Both the position numbers and the translations under genes were made by a program. From assembly GCF_000956475.1 (NCBI RefSeq), contig NZ_JYJB01000010.1:186001-250000 (forward strand): 64,000 nucleotides of DNA. Reading direction: 5' to 3'. The notes beneath the pieces were generated by a model. It saw only the letters and a list, made by a program, of their open reading frames with translations, did no database searches and had not been told where the DNA came from. The stretch is from Microbacterium hydrocarbonoxydans (lineage in GTDB: Bacteria; Actinomycetota; Actinomycetes; Actinomycetales; Microbacteriaceae). Position 1 is the first letter of the stretch. Every line of letters starts with the position of its first letter. This document shows, one piece after another, positions 9,232-18,206 of the stretch.

Positions 9232-9755
9232 ACATCCTCGACACGCTGATCTGGCTGGTGAACTTCCCCGCCTCCCACGGCTACGCGATGGTGTTCATCG
9301 CCGGGTTCTCGATTCTCGGGCTGTTCGCGATGTCGGCGGTCGGGTCCGCGCCAGGCGGCGCGCTGCGGCGCGTCCGCGAACGCGAAGGGCTCCTGCGCGA
9401 GACCGCACCGCAGCGCGGGCGGACCGCCGATCGCATCAGGCGCATCGTCTTCCGAGCCCTCGCCTTCGCGATGCTCGCGAATCTCGTGATCGGCCTCCTG
9501 AGCCTCACGGGCGTCCCCGTGACCAGGGCCTACATCTTCGAGCACGGCCAGCCGACAGCGGCGACGATCGACGGGGGCTGGGTCACCTTCACCACCGCCA
9601 CGGGCGTCGAGTACACGCTCGAGAGCAACTTCTTCACGCCGGCCGGCTACCCGGATCGCGACGCCTACATACCGACGGGCGAGCCGATCACCGTACGGTA
9701 TCTGCGCGGTCACCCGCAGGCGTTCGTGATCGACAGCACGCAGGGCCCGCGCTGA
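9228..9755 (+). CDS. membrane protein of unknown function, coupled to the preceding gene
   Basis: A 175-residue protein with two transmembrane segments (about 17-39 and 75-95) and a C-terminal beta-rich tail. The ATG at 9228 overlaps the TGA of the upstream gene, which is why I reject longer starts in this frame. The tail (PTAATIDGGWVTFTTATGVEY) resembles that of the neighbour's second half. The two may form one membrane complex. Function unknown. Confidence 0.75.
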   Translation: MNILDTLIWLVNFPASHGYAMVFIAGFSILGLFAMSAVGSAPGGALRRVREREGLLRETAPQRGRTADRIRRIVFRALAFAMLANLVIGLLSLTGVPVTRAYIFEHGQPTAATIDGGWVTFTTATGVEYTLESNFFTPAGYPDRDAYIPTGEPITVRYLRGHPQAFVIDSTQGPR

Positions 9756-9771
9756 CGTCGGGGCGCGAGCG

Positions 9772-9777
9772 TAGGCT
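9772..9777 (+). promoter_or_regulatory. -10 box, leaderless pattern (SDR gene)
   Basis: TAGGCT exactly 6 bases before ATG 9784. Confidence 0.6.
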
Positions 9778-9783
9778 GAGAGC

Positions 9784-10440
9784 ATGTCCCGTGTCATCGT
9801 CTTCGGCGGCCACGGCCGCATCGCGCTCCTGCTCGCCCCACTGCTCGTCGAACGCGGGGTCGAGGTGACCTCCGTCATCCGCAATCCCGATCACACGGCC
9901 GATGTCGAAGCCGGAGGCGCGAGCGCTCTGGTCGCGGATGTCGAGCGGCTCGACACCGCCGAGCTCGCCGACATCATCCGCGGCCATGACGCCGTGGTGT
10001 GGTCGGCCGGCGCCGGCGGCGGCGACCCGCAGCGTACCTACGCGGTGGACCGCGATGCCGCGGTCAGGACCATGGATGCCGCGGCCATCGCGGGCGTGCA
10101 CCGGTACCTCCTGGTCTCCTGGCTCGGGTCGACCGCCGACCACGGCATCCCCGAAGACGCGGACTTCTTCCCCTACGCCGATGCGAAGTGGGCAGCCGAC
10201 GAGCATCTGCGCGGCACGGAGCTGGAGGGCACGATCCTCGCGCCGGGCACCCTCACCTTCGACGACCCCAGCGGTCGCATCCGCATCGACCCCGAGGGAC
10301 GAGGCGAGGTGTCGCGTGCCGACGTCGCGGCGGTCATCGTGGCTGCGCTCGACTCTCCCGCGACCATCGGCCGCACCATCCGGTTCGGCAACGGCACGGC
10401 CGAGAACTCGCTCCCCATCGCCGAGGCGCTGTCGAACTGA
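9784..10440 (+). CDS. atypical SDR / NAD(P)-binding protein
   Basis: A 218-residue Rossmann-fold protein of the NAD(P)H-binding atypical short-chain dehydrogenase group (YhfK-like). The nucleotide loop GGHGRIA is at residues 8-14 and a DAVVWSAGA segment near 69-77. The Tyr-x-x-x-Lys pair is preserved as YADAK near residues 134-138. The substrate is unknown. TAGGCT lies 6 bases before the ATG (leaderless pattern). The TGA shares one base with the next start codon. Confidence 0.85.
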   Translation: MSRVIVFGGHGRIALLLAPLLVERGVEVTSVIRNPDHTADVEAGGASALVADVERLDTAELADIIRGHDAVVWSAGAGGGDPQRTYAVDRDAAVRTMDAAAIAGVHRYLLVSWLGSTADHGIPEDADFFPYADAKWAADEHLRGTELEGTILAPGTLTFDDPSGRIRIDPEGRGEVSRADVAAVIVAALDSPATIGRTIRFGNGTAENSLPIAEALSN

Positions 10441-11609
10441 TGTCCGTGCGGCGCGCCGGTGCGGTCGCGCTCGCGATGATCATCGCGAGCGCGGCACTGG
10501 GCGCACCCGCTCAGGCTGCGCCGAGTCCGCCTGCCGTCGCGGCGCAGTCGAGCGGGCCGAGTGCACGCGCGGCCGAACTCGTCGCCGGCATGACGACGGC
10601 CGAGCAGGCCGCGAGCGTGATCATGGGCCACATCCCGACGACCGACCCCGCGGCTCTGAGCGCGTACATGGCGCAGGGGTTCGGCGGCTTCATCCTGATG
10701 GGTGCGAACGTGCCCGCTGAGGCGGCCGACCTCCGGACCGTGACGGCGGCTCTCGCCGTCGACCCGTCGCTGCCTCCGCTCATCGCGATCGACCAGGAGG
10801 GCGGCATCGTCTCGCGCCTGAGCGCAGACGCATATCCGGCGTCCACGGTTCTCAAATCGCAACCGGCGAGCGCCACCGCCGCGGCCTTCGCAGCGCGAGC
10901 CTCGCTCGTCGCGCAGGCGGGAATCTCGGTGAACTTCGGGACCATCGCCGACGTGCCCGCCGATCCGTCATCGTTCATCTACGGCCGAGCGCTCGGCACG
11001 GATCCGCAGTCGTCCGCGGAGCGCGTGGCAGCGGCCACGACGGCGCAGGAGCAGTTCCTGGCCTCCACGCTCAAGCACTTTCCCGGCCATGGCGCAGCAC
11101 CTGGCGACTCCCACCACGCGATCCCGTCGACGGATGAGTCTCTGGAGCAGTGGCGTGCGACGGACGCCGTGCCGTTCGCGGCGGGGATCGAGGCGGGAGC
11201 ATCGCTGCTCATGTTCGGCCACCTCGCGTACACGGCGGTCGACGCCGCCCCGGCGTCGCTGTCTGCGCGCTGGCATGAGATCGCCAGAGAGGATCTCGGC
11301 TTCGAGGGGGTCATCGTGACCGATGATCTCGGCATGCTGCTCTCGTCGGGGATCCCCGAGTACCAGGACCCGGTCGCCGATGCGGTCGCCGCGCTGGCCG
11401 CCGGCAGCGACCTCGTGCTCATGATCGCCGGGTCGACGCCCGACACAGCGGGACAGATGGCGGCAGGCATCGCGGCCGCGGTGGGGAGCGGATCCCTTCC
11501 CGCCGACCGCCTGGCCGATGCCGCGACCCGGGTGCTCGCTCTGCGGCTGAGTCTCACGGCGGCGAGCGCCGACTGGGCGCTGTGCCCTACGTGCGAACGG
11601 GCGAGCTGA
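10440..11609 (+). CDS. secreted glycoside hydrolase family 3 (beta-N-acetylhexosaminidase type)
   Basis: A 389-residue NagZ-like GH3 enzyme with a signal peptide (hydrophobic residues 6-24, then APAQAAP). The substrate-binding and catalytic loop KHFPGHG lies near residue 211, with the His-containing GDSHHAIPSTDE just after it. The nucleophile aspartate is in TDDLGM near residue 294. It probably acts outside the membrane on N-acetylglucosaminides of peptidoglycan or glycoproteins. The start is the ATG overlapping the preceding TGA by one base. The C-terminal 23 bases overlap the convergent downstream gene. Confidence 0.9.
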   Translation: MSVRRAGAVALAMIIASAALGAPAQAAPSPPAVAAQSSGPSARAAELVAGMTTAEQAASVIMGHIPTTDPAALSAYMAQGFGGFILMGANVPAEAADLRTVTAALAVDPSLPPLIAIDQEGGIVSRLSADAYPASTVLKSQPASATAAAFAARASLVAQAGISVNFGTIADVPADPSSFIYGRALGTDPQSSAERVAAATTAQEQFLASTLKHFPGHGAAPGDSHHAIPSTDESLEQWRATDAVPFAAGIEAGASLLMFGHLAYTAVDAAPASLSARWHEIAREDLGFEGVIVTDDLGMLLSSGIPEYQDPVADAVAALAAGSDLVLMIAGSTPDTAGQMAAGIAAAVGSGSLPADRLADAATRVLALRLSLTAASADWALCPTCERAS

Positions 11610-12447
11610 GCCAGGCCTCGATCAGAGCTTCGCGCAGTGCGGCGCCGCGCTCGGCGAAGCCGCGCTGGCGCCGGACGTACTCGGCCTTGCCGTCCGTGGT
11701 CTCGATCGGCACCGGGACGACGCCCCAGTCCGAGAGATCGTAGGGCGCGGCCTCCATGTCGAGCCGCCTGATGTCGCGGGCGAGCTCGAACGTGTCGAGC
11801 AGCAACTCGCCCGGGACGAGCGGGCCGAGCTTCATGGCCCACTTGTAGAGATCCATGCCCGCGTGCAGACAGCCCGGCTGTTCGAACAGCGGCTGTTCCT
11901 CTCGCGTCAGCGCACTGCGGTTGCGAGGGACCGCATCCGGGGTGAAGAAGCGGAAGGCGTCGAAGTGCGTGCACCGCAGCTCGTGGCTCTCGACGACCGC
12001 GTCGGTGCCTGCCTGGCCCAATCGCAGCGGGACGGGATGCCGGTGCTCGTCCTGCCGGTAGACCATCGCCCATTCGTGCAGGCCGAAGCAGCCGAACTGC
12101 CCGGGTCGCGAGGCGGTGCGCCGCAGCATCCGCTCGATGAGCGCGGCGAGTTCGGGCTTGTCTGCGGCGAACGCGGCCGCGTCGGGAGTGACGTCATCGC
12201 CGACGGCGGTGTACCAGCGCCATTCCGCGCGCTCGGGTGCGTCGCTCAGCGTGACGCCCGCACCCGGATGCCAGCGGCGCAGCTGCGCAGGCTTGTAGGC
12301 GTAGTAGGTGAACAGGAAGTCCCACACCGGATGCTTCTCCCGCCGGGACGCGCGTTCACGGTGCTCCGCGGTGAGAGCGTCCGCTCGCTCCTGGTGCGCC
12401 TGTGCACGAGCGGTCCACTCGGCGCGGGGGAGGGAGGGAGAGGACAC
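11587..12447 (-). CDS. conserved actinobacterial protein, often annotated 3-methyladenine DNA glycosylase
   Basis: A 286-residue soluble protein with a conserved N-terminal core (HPVWDFLFTYYAYKPAQLRRW), a cluster GCFGLHEWAMVY and a Cys/His-rich segment (QPGCLHAGMDLYKWAMKLGP). Proteins with this core are widespread in actinobacteria and are usually labelled 3-methyladenine DNA glycosylase. I see no helix-hairpin-helix glycosylase motif, so that enzymatic label should be treated with caution. Its end overlaps the GH3 gene end by 23 bases, and its start faces the divergent membrane protein gene. Confidence 0.7.
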   Translation of the reverse strand: MSSPSLPRAEWTARAQAHQERADALTAEHRERASRREKHPVWDFLFTYYAYKPAQLRRWHPGAGVTLSDAPERAEWRWYTAVGDDVTPDAAAFAADKPELAALIERMLRRTASRPGQFGCFGLHEWAMVYRQDEHRHPVPLRLGQAGTDAVVESHELRCTHFDAFRFFTPDAVPRNRSALTREEQPLFEQPGCLHAGMDLYKWAMKLGPLVPGELLLDTFELARDIRRLDMEAAPYDLSDWGVVPVPIETTDGKAEYVRRQRGFAERGAALREALIEAWLSSPVRT

Positions 12448-12527
12448 CTCTCGAGGATAGACGTCCAGCCCGCATCCGGGCTCGGCGGGTAGAATCGGCC
12501 CACCCGACCCCGACGCAGGACTCCTCG

Positions 12528-13010
12528 ATGCCCGCTCACGCCCTTTCCGAACCGACGCCCGTGTTCGTAGACCCTCGAGGCCGACGCCGACGCTGGGCCG
12601 TCATCGCCGCATGGATCGGCTCGGCGGTGGCCGCGACCTACCTGGCGCTCGTGGTCAGCGCGCTTCTCGGGGGCCCGACCATCAACGCTCCGTTCTTCCC
12701 GACATCCATCGGTGAGAGCGTGGCACTGCCGCGCCCGCTGCCCTCGCCGGTGACGCCGCCGTCCGAGAGCCCCGCGCCGATCGCGACCGAGGAGTCAGAC
12801 CCGGTCGTGACGACGACGACGGCGACGACCAGCGAGACGGCGGCGGCGCCCCCGGCCGACGTCTCCGAACCCGCCGCGACGGCGCCTGCGTCGGATGCAC
12901 CGGGCAACAGCGAGTCGGCGCCAGGGCAGACCGTCAGCGCGACCTCGCCGGGAGCCGACAACAGGGCCGCCGTGCCCGATCCGCACAGCACGGGGCGCCC
13001 TCAGCCGTGA
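12528..13010 (+). CDS. single-pass membrane protein with Thr/Pro/Ala-rich tail
   Basis: A 160-residue protein: a basic N-terminus (RGRRRRW), one transmembrane helix (about residues 24-45), then a low-complexity extracellular tail rich in Pro, Thr, Ser and Ala. TAGAAT at 12490-12495 is a good -10 box for it. The last codon overlaps the GTG of the polysaccharide deacetylase/glycosyltransferase gene, so it is translationally coupled to it. It may be a membrane or wall partner of that enzyme. No family recognised. Confidence 0.72.
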   Translation: MPAHALSEPTPVFVDPRGRRRRWAVIAAWIGSAVAATYLALVVSALLGGPTINAPFFPTSIGESVALPRPLPSPVTPPSESPAPIATEESDPVVTTTTATTSETAAAPPADVSEPAATAPASDAPGNSESAPGQTVSATSPGADNRAAVPDPHSTGRPQP

Positions 13011-15121
13011 ACGCCGCACGACCCGTGCGTGTCCGGGCGCACTGGGTGTCCCTCGTGGTCGTGCTCCTCGCGGTGGGAGCCGCTCTCGCAGTGCAGGGGT
13101 ACACCCAGCATCTGTCCACGCTCGGCGACCGCGCACCCGCTGCCGACGCCTCGGCTGATGCCGTACCGGCAGACGCGATCGAGGGCGGGCCGATCGTCGA
13201 TCCGCGGGCCACGGGCGGCTCCATCGCCCCGCGCGCCGGGACTCTCGCGCTGACCTTCGACGATGGCCCCGATCCCGAGTGGACTCCGAAGATCCTCGAC
13301 GTCCTGGCGAAGCATCATGTGCACGCGACGTTCTTCGTGGTGGGCACCGCTGCGGCGCAGCACCCCGATCTCGTGCGGCGGATGATCGCCGAGGGGCACG
13401 AAGTCGGAGTGCACACGTTCACGCATGCGGATCTGGCCACCGCGCCCGGGTGGCGTCGCGACCTCGAGTTCCACGCGGCGCAGTCGGCACTTGCGGGGGC
13501 ATCGGGTCTCACCTCCTCGCTGTTCCGGCCGCCGTACAGCTCCTCGCCTGCGGCTCTGACCGACGGCACCTGGTCGGTCGTCGTCGACGCCGCCGACCGC
13601 AGCTACGTCTCGGTGCTGTCGACACTCGACAGCAGGGACTGGGAGCGCCCCGGCGTTTCGGCGATCATTCGCAACGCGACGCCCGCGGAAGGCGGGTCCG
13701 GCGACGTGCTGCTGATGCACGACGGAGGAGGCGATCGCTCCGAGACCGTCGCGGCCCTCGACGAGCTCCTGAGCGAATATCAGGCCGCAGGCATCGAGGC
13801 GACCACGGTGAGCGGCGCGGCCGGTCTCAGCGGGGCGATGACTCCGGCATCCGCTGCTGATCGCGCCACGGGGGTCGCGGTGCTCGCGGCGCTGTCGATC
13901 AGCTCGTTCGTCGTGACCGCGATCAGTGTCGCTCTCGTGCTCAGCGGGGCGGTGATGCTGATCAGAGCCGTGCTCGTGATGGCGCTCGCGGTGCGGCACC
14001 GCCGCGGCGCGGTGGCCGCTGCCCGGCGGCGCCGCTGGCAGCATCGGGGAGTCGTCTCCGTGATCGTGCCCGCGCACAACGAGGAGGCGGGAATCGAGGC
14101 CGCCGTGCGGTCGATCGCGGCCTCGAGTCGCGAGGTCGAGATCATCGTGGTCGACGACGGGTCCACCGACGCCACGGCGGAGATCGTCTCGCGACTCGAT
14201 CTGCCGCAGGTCACGCTGATCACGAAGCCCAACGGGGGTAAGCCCTCGGCGCTGAACGCCGGCATCGAGGCGGCCTCGGGCGAGCTGATCGTGATGGTCG
14301 ACGGAGACACCGTGTTCGAGGAGGACACGGTCGAGCGGCTGCTGCAGCCCTTCGCCGATCCCGCTGTCGGCGCCGTGTCCGGCAACACCAAGGTCGCGAA
14401 CCGCGGTGGCGTGCTGGGCGCGTGGCAGCACATCGAATACGTCGTGGGCTTCAACCTCGATCGACGCCTTTTCGACGTCGCGGAGTGCATGCCCACGGTC
14501 CCCGGCGCGATCGGCGGCTTTCGCAGGGAGGCTCTGCAGCGCGTCGGCGGCGTGAGCGACGACACGCTCGCCGAGGACACGGATCTCACGATGGCGCTGT
14601 GCCGCGACGGCTGGCGCGTCGTCTACCAGGACGACGCCAGGGCCTGGACCGAGGCGCCCGCGACGATCGGCGCCCTGTGGAAGCAGCGCTACCGGTGGTG
14701 CTACGGCACTCTGCAGGCCATGTGGAAGCACCGCGGGGCGCTCGTCGAGCGGGGTGCCGCAGGCAAGCTCGGGCGGCGCGGCCTGGTGTACCTGCTCATC
14801 CTGCAGGTCCTGCTGCCCCTGTTCGCCCCCGTGGTCGACGTGTTCGCGGTGTACGGTCTGCTGTTCCTGGACCCGCTGCGGATCGCGGCGCTGTGGCTGG
14901 GATTCCTCGCCATCCAGTTCGGAATGGCCGTGTACGCCTTCAAGATCGACGGGGAGCGGCTCGCCCCACTGTGGACGCTGCCTCTTCAGCAGGTCGTCTA
15001 CCGGCAGCTCATGTATCTCGTCGTGATCCAGTCGGTGTTCACGGCGATCGCCGGCACCAGGCTGCGCTGGCACCGCATGCAGCGCTACGGCTCCTTGAAG
15101 GTGCCGCAGAACGCCTCCTGA
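13007..15121 (+). CDS. fused polysaccharide deacetylase (NodB) and family 2 glycosyltransferase
   Basis: A 704-residue membrane enzyme. After an N-terminal helix (about 11-30) comes an extracytoplasmic NodB/CE4 domain (about 78-270), with LTFDDGPDPEWTP near residue 80 and the metal-binding HTFTHADL. A helix follows (about 293-325). Then comes a cytoplasmic GT2 domain (VSVIVPAHNEEAG near 350, MVDGDTVFEEDT near 428, EDTDLTMAL, QRYRWCYGT near 559) and four C-terminal helices. It probably synthesises an N-acetylhexosamine polymer and deacetylates it, as separate PgaC/PgaB or NodC/NodB proteins do. The GTG start overlaps the upstream gene. Confidence 0.9.
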   Translation: MNAARPVRVRAHWVSLVVVLLAVGAALAVQGYTQHLSTLGDRAPAADASADAVPADAIEGGPIVDPRATGGSIAPRAGTLALTFDDGPDPEWTPKILDVLAKHHVHATFFVVGTAAAQHPDLVRRMIAEGHEVGVHTFTHADLATAPGWRRDLEFHAAQSALAGASGLTSSLFRPPYSSSPAALTDGTWSVVVDAADRSYVSVLSTLDSRDWERPGVSAIIRNATPAEGGSGDVLLMHDGGGDRSETVAALDELLSEYQAAGIEATTVSGAAGLSGAMTPASAADRATGVAVLAALSISSFVVTAISVALVLSGAVMLIRAVLVMALAVRHRRGAVAAARRRRWQHRGVVSVIVPAHNEEAGIEAAVRSIAASSREVEIIVVDDGSTDATAEIVSRLDLPQVTLITKPNGGKPSALNAGIEAASGELIVMVDGDTVFEEDTVERLLQPFADPAVGAVSGNTKVANRGGVLGAWQHIEYVVGFNLDRRLFDVAECMPTVPGAIGGFRREALQRVGGVSDDTLAEDTDLTMALCRDGWRVVYQDDARAWTEAPATIGALWKQRYRWCYGTLQAMWKHRGALVERGAAGKLGRRGLVYLLILQVLLPLFAPVVDVFAVYGLLFLDPLRIAALWLGFLAIQFGMAVYAFKIDGERLAPLWTLPLQQVVYRQLMYLVVIQSVFTAIAGTRLRWHRMQRYGSLKVPQNAS

Positions 15122-15152
15122 CCTCGGCCGAGCCGTTGAGCCCGTCGAAGGG

Positions 15153-16178
15153 TCAGTGCAGGATGCCGACCTCGCCGAGCTGATCCCGAAGGCCGGCGCC
15201 GTCCTCTGCGCTCACCCACGGAGCCGTGTGCTGCGCATGCTCCTCCTGGTCGGCGCGGCCACCGGCCAGCACCGCCTCCGCAGGGAGCAGCCGGCGGATC
15301 GCGACCGCGGCCACGGAACCCGGATGCTCCTGCATGAACTCCGAGTAGATCGCTTCGTCGTGCTGGCCGTCATCGCCGATCAGCAGCCACTGCACGTGCG
15401 GGAACTCGGCCGCGAGACGGCGGAGGTTCGTGAGCTTGTGCTCGCGCCCGCTGCGGAACCAGCGATCGTGCGTGGGACCCCAGTCGGTCAGGAGCATCGA
15501 CCCGGTCGGGAAGAGATGGCGGCCGAGGAAGCGCTTGAGCGTGGGGGCGACGTTCCAGGCGCCGGTGGAGAGATACACCATCGGGGCGCCCGGATGCTGT
15601 CGGAGCAGCTGATCGAGGAGCACAGCCATACCCGGCACCGGGAGACGGGCGTGCTCGTCGACGACGAAGGAGTTCCATGCGGCGATGAACGGGCGGGGGA
15701 GAGCGGTGACCATGACGGTGTCGTCGACGTCGCAGACGACGCCGAACGTGGTGTCCTCCGCCACGACGAAGGCGGTCGCCTCGACTGCCGCCTGACCCTC
15801 CACCGAGACCGTGAACGTCTGCCAGCCCGGTTCGAGATCGGCGTCGATCACGGCGTCGATCACGCCGCCGCGGTCGGCGACCACATGGTGCGTCGTCTCG
15901 CCGAACTGCACCGTCACCTTCGCGAAGCTGACGGGGATGCCGACGAAGCTGCGCCAGCCGCGCACGCTCGCCGGCTCGCCCGTCTTCGTGCTGCGCTGCG
16001 GGGGCACGATCAGCACGCGTCCGACCACGCGGACCCACCCGGGACCGCCGTAGCCGGGGAACGGCACGATCGTCGCGGTGCGTCCCCGACGGCGCGCTCG
16101 TCCTTCGCGCCACACGTGGAGGCGGTGTTCGAGTCGGGCGAACCAGTGGATTCTGGCGGCCGGAGGAGATGAGGCCAT
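15153..16178 (-). CDS. App1 family phosphatase-like protein (DUF2183)
   Basis: A 341-residue protein. The C-terminal half is the App1/DUF2183 HAD-like domain, with the phosphatase nucleophile motif DVDDTVM near residues 149-155, YLSTGAWNVAPTL, and LIGDDGQHDEAIY as the third acidic motif. In yeast, App1 is a phosphatidate phosphatase. The bacterial role is unproven. The N-terminal 140 residues form a beta-rich domain. It follows the dedA gene by 4 bases on the same strand, so both membrane-lipid-related genes form one unit. Confidence 0.87.
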   Translation of the reverse strand: MASSPPAARIHWFARLEHRLHVWREGRARRRGRTATIVPFPGYGGPGWVRVVGRVLIVPPQRSTKTGEPASVRGWRSFVGIPVSFAKVTVQFGETTHHVVADRGGVIDAVIDADLEPGWQTFTVSVEGQAAVEATAFVVAEDTTFGVVCDVDDTVMVTALPRPFIAAWNSFVVDEHARLPVPGMAVLLDQLLRQHPGAPMVYLSTGAWNVAPTLKRFLGRHLFPTGSMLLTDWGPTHDRWFRSGREHKLTNLRRLAAEFPHVQWLLIGDDGQHDEAIYSEFMQEHPGSVAAVAIRRLLPAEAVLAGGRADQEEHAQHTAPWVSAEDGAGLRDQLGEVGILH

Positions 16179-16182
16179 TGCC

Positions 16183-16854
16183 TCAGTCTTTCACGTCGGC
16201 GCCGGCTTCTGCGTCGTCGGAGTCGAGGTGGTGCCGCTCCACGCGGGCGATGACCTTCTTGCTGAGCAGGACGAGCAGCAGGAAGACGACGATGATGCCC
16301 ACGAAGATGTAGCCCGCGAAGTGCACCTGGTCGGCGAGTTCGTCGAAGCTGCCGACAGCGAGGGAGGTGATGCTCACATACGCCGTCGCCCACAGCAGAC
16401 AGGCGGGAGCCGTCCAGGCGAGGAACCGCCGGTAGGAGTAATGGCTCATGCCGACCGTGAGCGGAACCAGCGAATGCAGCACGGGGAGGAAGCGGGAGAG
16501 GAAGATCGCGATGCCGCCTCGGCGGGCGAGGTAGCGCTCTGCCCTCACCCAGTTGTGCTCGCCGACGCGCCGGCCGATCCACGACGCGCGGATGTGCGGC
16601 CCGACCCAGCGACCCAGACCGAAGCCGATGCTCTCGCCGATCAGAGCGCCGACCACCACCGCGATCACCATGGCGACACCCTCCAGCGGGCTCGTGATGC
16701 CGATCGACGCGACCAGCACCACCGTGTCACCGGGAAAGACGAGACCGATGAGGATGCTGGTCTCCAGCAGCACGGCGAGACCCGCGAGCAGTGTGCGTGC
16801 GATCGGGTCGATCGACCGCATGAACTCGATCAGCCACGGCACGAAGTCATTCAC
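16183..16854 (-). CDS. DedA family membrane protein
   Basis: A 223-residue polytopic protein of the DedA/SNARE-associated family. It has the early acidic residue (E31) and the FPGDT motif (residues 40-44), a re-entrant glycine-rich stretch (GALIGESIGFGLGRWVG), the arginine-containing FLSRFLPVLHSLVPLTVG segment, and a C-terminal helix. The family acts in lipid flipping and envelope homeostasis. It lies directly upstream of the App1 gene and divergent from pabB. Confidence 0.9.
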   Translation of the reverse strand: MNDFVPWLIEFMRSIDPIARTLLAGLAVLLETSILIGLVFPGDTVVLVASIGITSPLEGVAMVIAVVVGALIGESIGFGLGRWVGPHIRASWIGRRVGEHNWVRAERYLARRGGIAIFLSRFLPVLHSLVPLTVGMSHYSYRRFLAWTAPACLLWATAYVSITSLAVGSFDELADQVHFAGYIFVGIIVVFLLLVLLSKKVIARVERHHLDSDDAEAGADVKD

Positions 16855-16883
16855 GCCACGAGACTACGCCGGGCGGTGCGATC

Positions 16884-16889
16884 TAGGCT
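16884..16889 (+). promoter_or_regulatory. -10 box, leaderless pattern (pabB)
   Basis: TAGGCT exactly 6 bases before GTG 16896, supporting that start codon. Confidence 0.6.
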
Positions 16890-16895
16890 GGAACA

Positions 16896-18188
16896 GTGCC
16901 CGAAGCCCTGTCCGTCCGCGCCGTGACCGCACGCGTCGACCCGGCCGCGCTCTTCCTCGCACTCGAGGCCCACTCGCCGGACGTGTTCTGGCTCGATGCG
17001 GGCACGGGAGCCGGAGAGGGGTGGAGCTTCGTCGGCACGGGGGTCGCGGACGCCCTGCCCGCCGATGTGCGCATCGACCGGCAGCAGGTCGGGCGCATTC
17101 CGTTCTCCGGCGGCTGGGTGGGATGGTGCGACTACGAGACCGGAGCGCGCCGCGCCGGCGCCCCCGCAGCCGAGTCCGTCGGCAGCGCCTGGCTCCGCGC
17201 CACGAGGATCGCCGCGTTCGATCACGCGACCGGGGAGACCTGGCTGCTCGCCGCGGCAGGAGATCTCGACGACTGGGAGAGAGTCCTCCGAGTGCCCAGT
17301 GAGCCGGCATCCGCTCCCTCCGCCGTCACAGAGCGCACGGCATCCGCCCGTCATACTCCCGCCCAGTACGCGACCCTCATCGAAGAGTGCCGGGCGCTCA
17401 TCCGCGCCGGTGTCGCGTATCAGCTCTGCCTCACGACCCGGTTCGCCGTGCCGGGAAGGCACGACGCCGTCGCCGCGTACCTGCGGCTGCGGGAGGCGAC
17501 CCCCGCGCACCACGGCGGCTTCATCCGCATCGGCGGCCGGGCTCTGCTCAGCGCGAGTCCGGAGCAGTTCCTGCACGTCGAGGCGGGCGTCATCCGCACC
17601 AAGCCGATCAAGGGCACACGGCCGCGAGGCGCGGATGCGGAGACGGATGCTGCGCTCGCCGCAGAGCTGCAGGCCGATCCGAAGGAGCGCGCCGAGAACG
17701 TGATGATCGTCGATCTCATGCGCAACGACCTGTCACGCGTGTGCGACCCCGGCTCGATCCGCGTCGAGAGTCTGTGGGCGCTCGAGAGCTACCCGGCTGT
17801 CCACCAGCTGGTCAGCACGGTCAGCGGCACCGCCTCGGAAGGGACGACCGTGGGGATGCTGCTCGATGCGACGTTCCCCGCCGGCAGCATGACCGGGGCG
17901 CCCAAGCTGTCGGCGATGACGCGCCTGCACGAGCTCGAAGGCGGGCAGCGAGGCATCTACGCCGGCTGCTTCGGCTATCTGGGCGACGACGGCGCCGTCG
18001 ACCTGGCGATGGTGATCCGCAGCATCGTGATCGACGCCGAGCAGGCAGTGGTGGGTGCGGGAGGCGGCATCACGTGGCGGTCGGTCGCGGCGAGCGAGGT
18101 CGCCGAGGTGGCGACCAAGGCGCGCGCTCCGCTGGCCGCACTCGGCGCCGGAATGCCTGCGCACTGGGGTTCAGATATCCTGAACTGA
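16896..18188 (+). CDS. pabB: aminodeoxychorismate synthase component I (PabB)
   Basis: A 430-residue chorismate-binding enzyme. The active-site strand reads PIKGTRPRG (about residues 235-243). The lysine is typical of PabB, whereas anthranilate and isochorismate synthases have alanine or other residues there, so the folate-pathway (4-amino-4-deoxychorismate) role is favoured over TrpE. Further motifs are GSMTGAPKLSAM and GAGGGITWRS. The GTG start at 16896 lies exactly 6 bases after TAGGCT, with no ribosome-binding site. No glutaminase (PabA) gene is adjacent. Confidence 0.85.
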   Translation: MPEALSVRAVTARVDPAALFLALEAHSPDVFWLDAGTGAGEGWSFVGTGVADALPADVRIDRQQVGRIPFSGGWVGWCDYETGARRAGAPAAESVGSAWLRATRIAAFDHATGETWLLAAAGDLDDWERVLRVPSEPASAPSAVTERTASARHTPAQYATLIEECRALIRAGVAYQLCLTTRFAVPGRHDAVAAYLRLREATPAHHGGFIRIGGRALLSASPEQFLHVEAGVIRTKPIKGTRPRGADAETDAALAAELQADPKERAENVMIVDLMRNDLSRVCDPGSIRVESLWALESYPAVHQLVSTVSGTASEGTTVGMLLDATFPAGSMTGAPKLSAMTRLHELEGGQRGIYAGCFGYLGDDGAVDLAMVIRSIVIDAEQAVVGAGGGITWRSVAASEVAEVATKARAPLAALGAGMPAHWGSDILN

Positions 18189-18206
18189 TCCCGTTTTTCC
18201 TTCAGA

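Noticed and set aside
11587..12447. Firm assignment as a 3-methyladenine DNA glycosylase
   Set aside because: The label is common for this family, but no glycosylase fold motif is visible in the sequence.
12782..12900. Thr/Ala-rich repeat as a tandem repeat or CRISPR-like array
   Set aside because: It is low-complexity coding sequence in a membrane-protein tail, without regular repeat units or spacers.
16896..18188. Anthranilate synthase (TrpE) identity
   Set aside because: The active-site strand is PIKGTRPRG. Lysine in that position marks aminodeoxychorismate synthase, and no trp genes are nearby.
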